DNA of 6,358 nucleotides. Source: Clostridia bacterium. Its GTDB lineage: Bacteria > Bacillota > Clostridia > Oscillospirales > CAG-272. Positions 6,124 to 6,358 of the stretch are shown here, piece by piece. A model generated the notes under the pieces. The model was not told where the DNA came from. It saw nothing but the letters and a program-made list of their open reading frames with translations, and searched no databases. The position numbers and the translations under genes are program-made. Position 1 is the stretch's first letter. Each line of letters opens with the position of its first letter. The stretch is from contig CAAGKS010000056.1 in assembly GCA_900770605.1 (NCBI GenBank), positions 1 to 6,358 of the forward strand, given 5' to 3'.

Positions 6124-6358
6124 ATGTCAGAATCATGCACTCATAACTGCTCGACTTGCTCCTCAAACTGTTCCTCAAGAGAGAAGAATTCTCTTCTTGA
6201 ACAGCCCAATGAGCTCAGCAGTGTAAAGCATATAATTGCAGTTGTAAGCGGAAAGGGCGGCGTTGGAAAATCCCTCGTTACCTCTATGCTTGCGGTAAAT
6301 ATGTCAAGACTCGGATATAAGACCGCTATACTTGACGCGGACGTGACCGGTCCTTCCA
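6124..6358 (+). CDS. Mrp/NBP35-family P-loop ATPase, iron-sulfur carrier protein (partial, N-terminal 78 codons)
   Basis: The gene runs off the right end of the window. Its family (Mrp/ApbC in bacteria, Nbp35/Cfd1 in eukaryotes) binds a bridging Fe-S cluster as a dimer and transfers it to apoproteins in the cytosol, with ATP hydrolysis. The visible part shows the deviant Walker A motif GKGGVGKS (43-50), with the signature Lys44 and the P-loop Lys49, and LDADVTGPS (70-78) carrying the switch I aspartates. Before the ATPase fold is a short tail with Cys5, Cys9, Cys12 and Cys16 (CX3CX2CX3C), which could hold a cluster in the manner of the Nbp35 N-terminal ferredoxin-like motif, although the spacing differs. 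There is no N-terminal DUF59 domain as in E. coli Mrp. AAGGAG (6111-6116) lies 7 bases before the ATG. The CXXC of the C-terminal half, which binds the shared cluster, is beyond the window. The family is secure; symbols vary (mrp, apbC), so I leave it blank. Confidence 0.9.
   Translation, partial: MSESCTHNCSTCSSNCSSREKNSLLEQPNELSSVKHIIAVVSGKGGVGKSLVTSMLAVNMSRLGYKTAILDADVTGPS

Overview
The window looks like ordinary chromosome from a Firmicute of class Clostridia, probably a gut Ruminococcaceae/Oscillospiraceae-type organism. This assignment is inference. It rests on strong GGAGG-type ribosome binding sites, near-consensus sigma-A promoters in AT-rich intergenic DNA, intrinsic terminators, and protein types I recall as common in that group. 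I saw no mobile element, CRISPR array, tRNA or rRNA gene, and codon use does not change visibly across the window.

Left part (1-2072, + strand). The window opens in the last 69 codons of a THUMP-type RNA methyltransferase. After 27 bases comes a KDPG/KHG-type class I aldolase, then, 5 bases on, an iron-dependent alcohol dehydrogenase of the GldA/HcxA (YbdH) type, ending at a hairpin terminator. No promoter or terminator is evident between the methyltransferase and the aldolase, so the three genes may share a transcript. The aldolase/dehydrogenase pair is tightly coupled and probably handles a 2-oxoacid aldol: the aldolase would cleave it to a 2-oxoacid plus an aldehyde, and the dehydrogenase would reduce one carbonyl. 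The real substrate cannot be read from the sequence.

Middle part (2073-5932). A 1,4-alpha-glucan branching enzyme has its own extended -10 promoter and closely resembles eukaryotic branching enzymes (GH13_8). It converges on a minus-strand gene for cofactor-independent phosphoglycerate mutase of the long, plant/trypanosomatid-like form. The two genes share one perfect 13-bp bidirectional terminator. One acts in glycogen synthesis and the other in lower glycolysis.

Right part (5933-6358). A divergent, AT-rich intergenic region carries two promoters with identical hexamers (TTGAAA-17-TATAAT), one for the mutase and one for an Mrp/NBP35-family P-loop protein. The second gene is cut by the window end and begins with a four-cysteine cluster. 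An 8-bp inverted repeat sits between the promoters and has no assigned role.

I found no convincing new multi-gene system. The points most worth following are the aldolase/dehydrogenase pair with its altered aldolase active site, the Mrp cysteine cluster, and the two neighbouring eukaryote-like enzymes.
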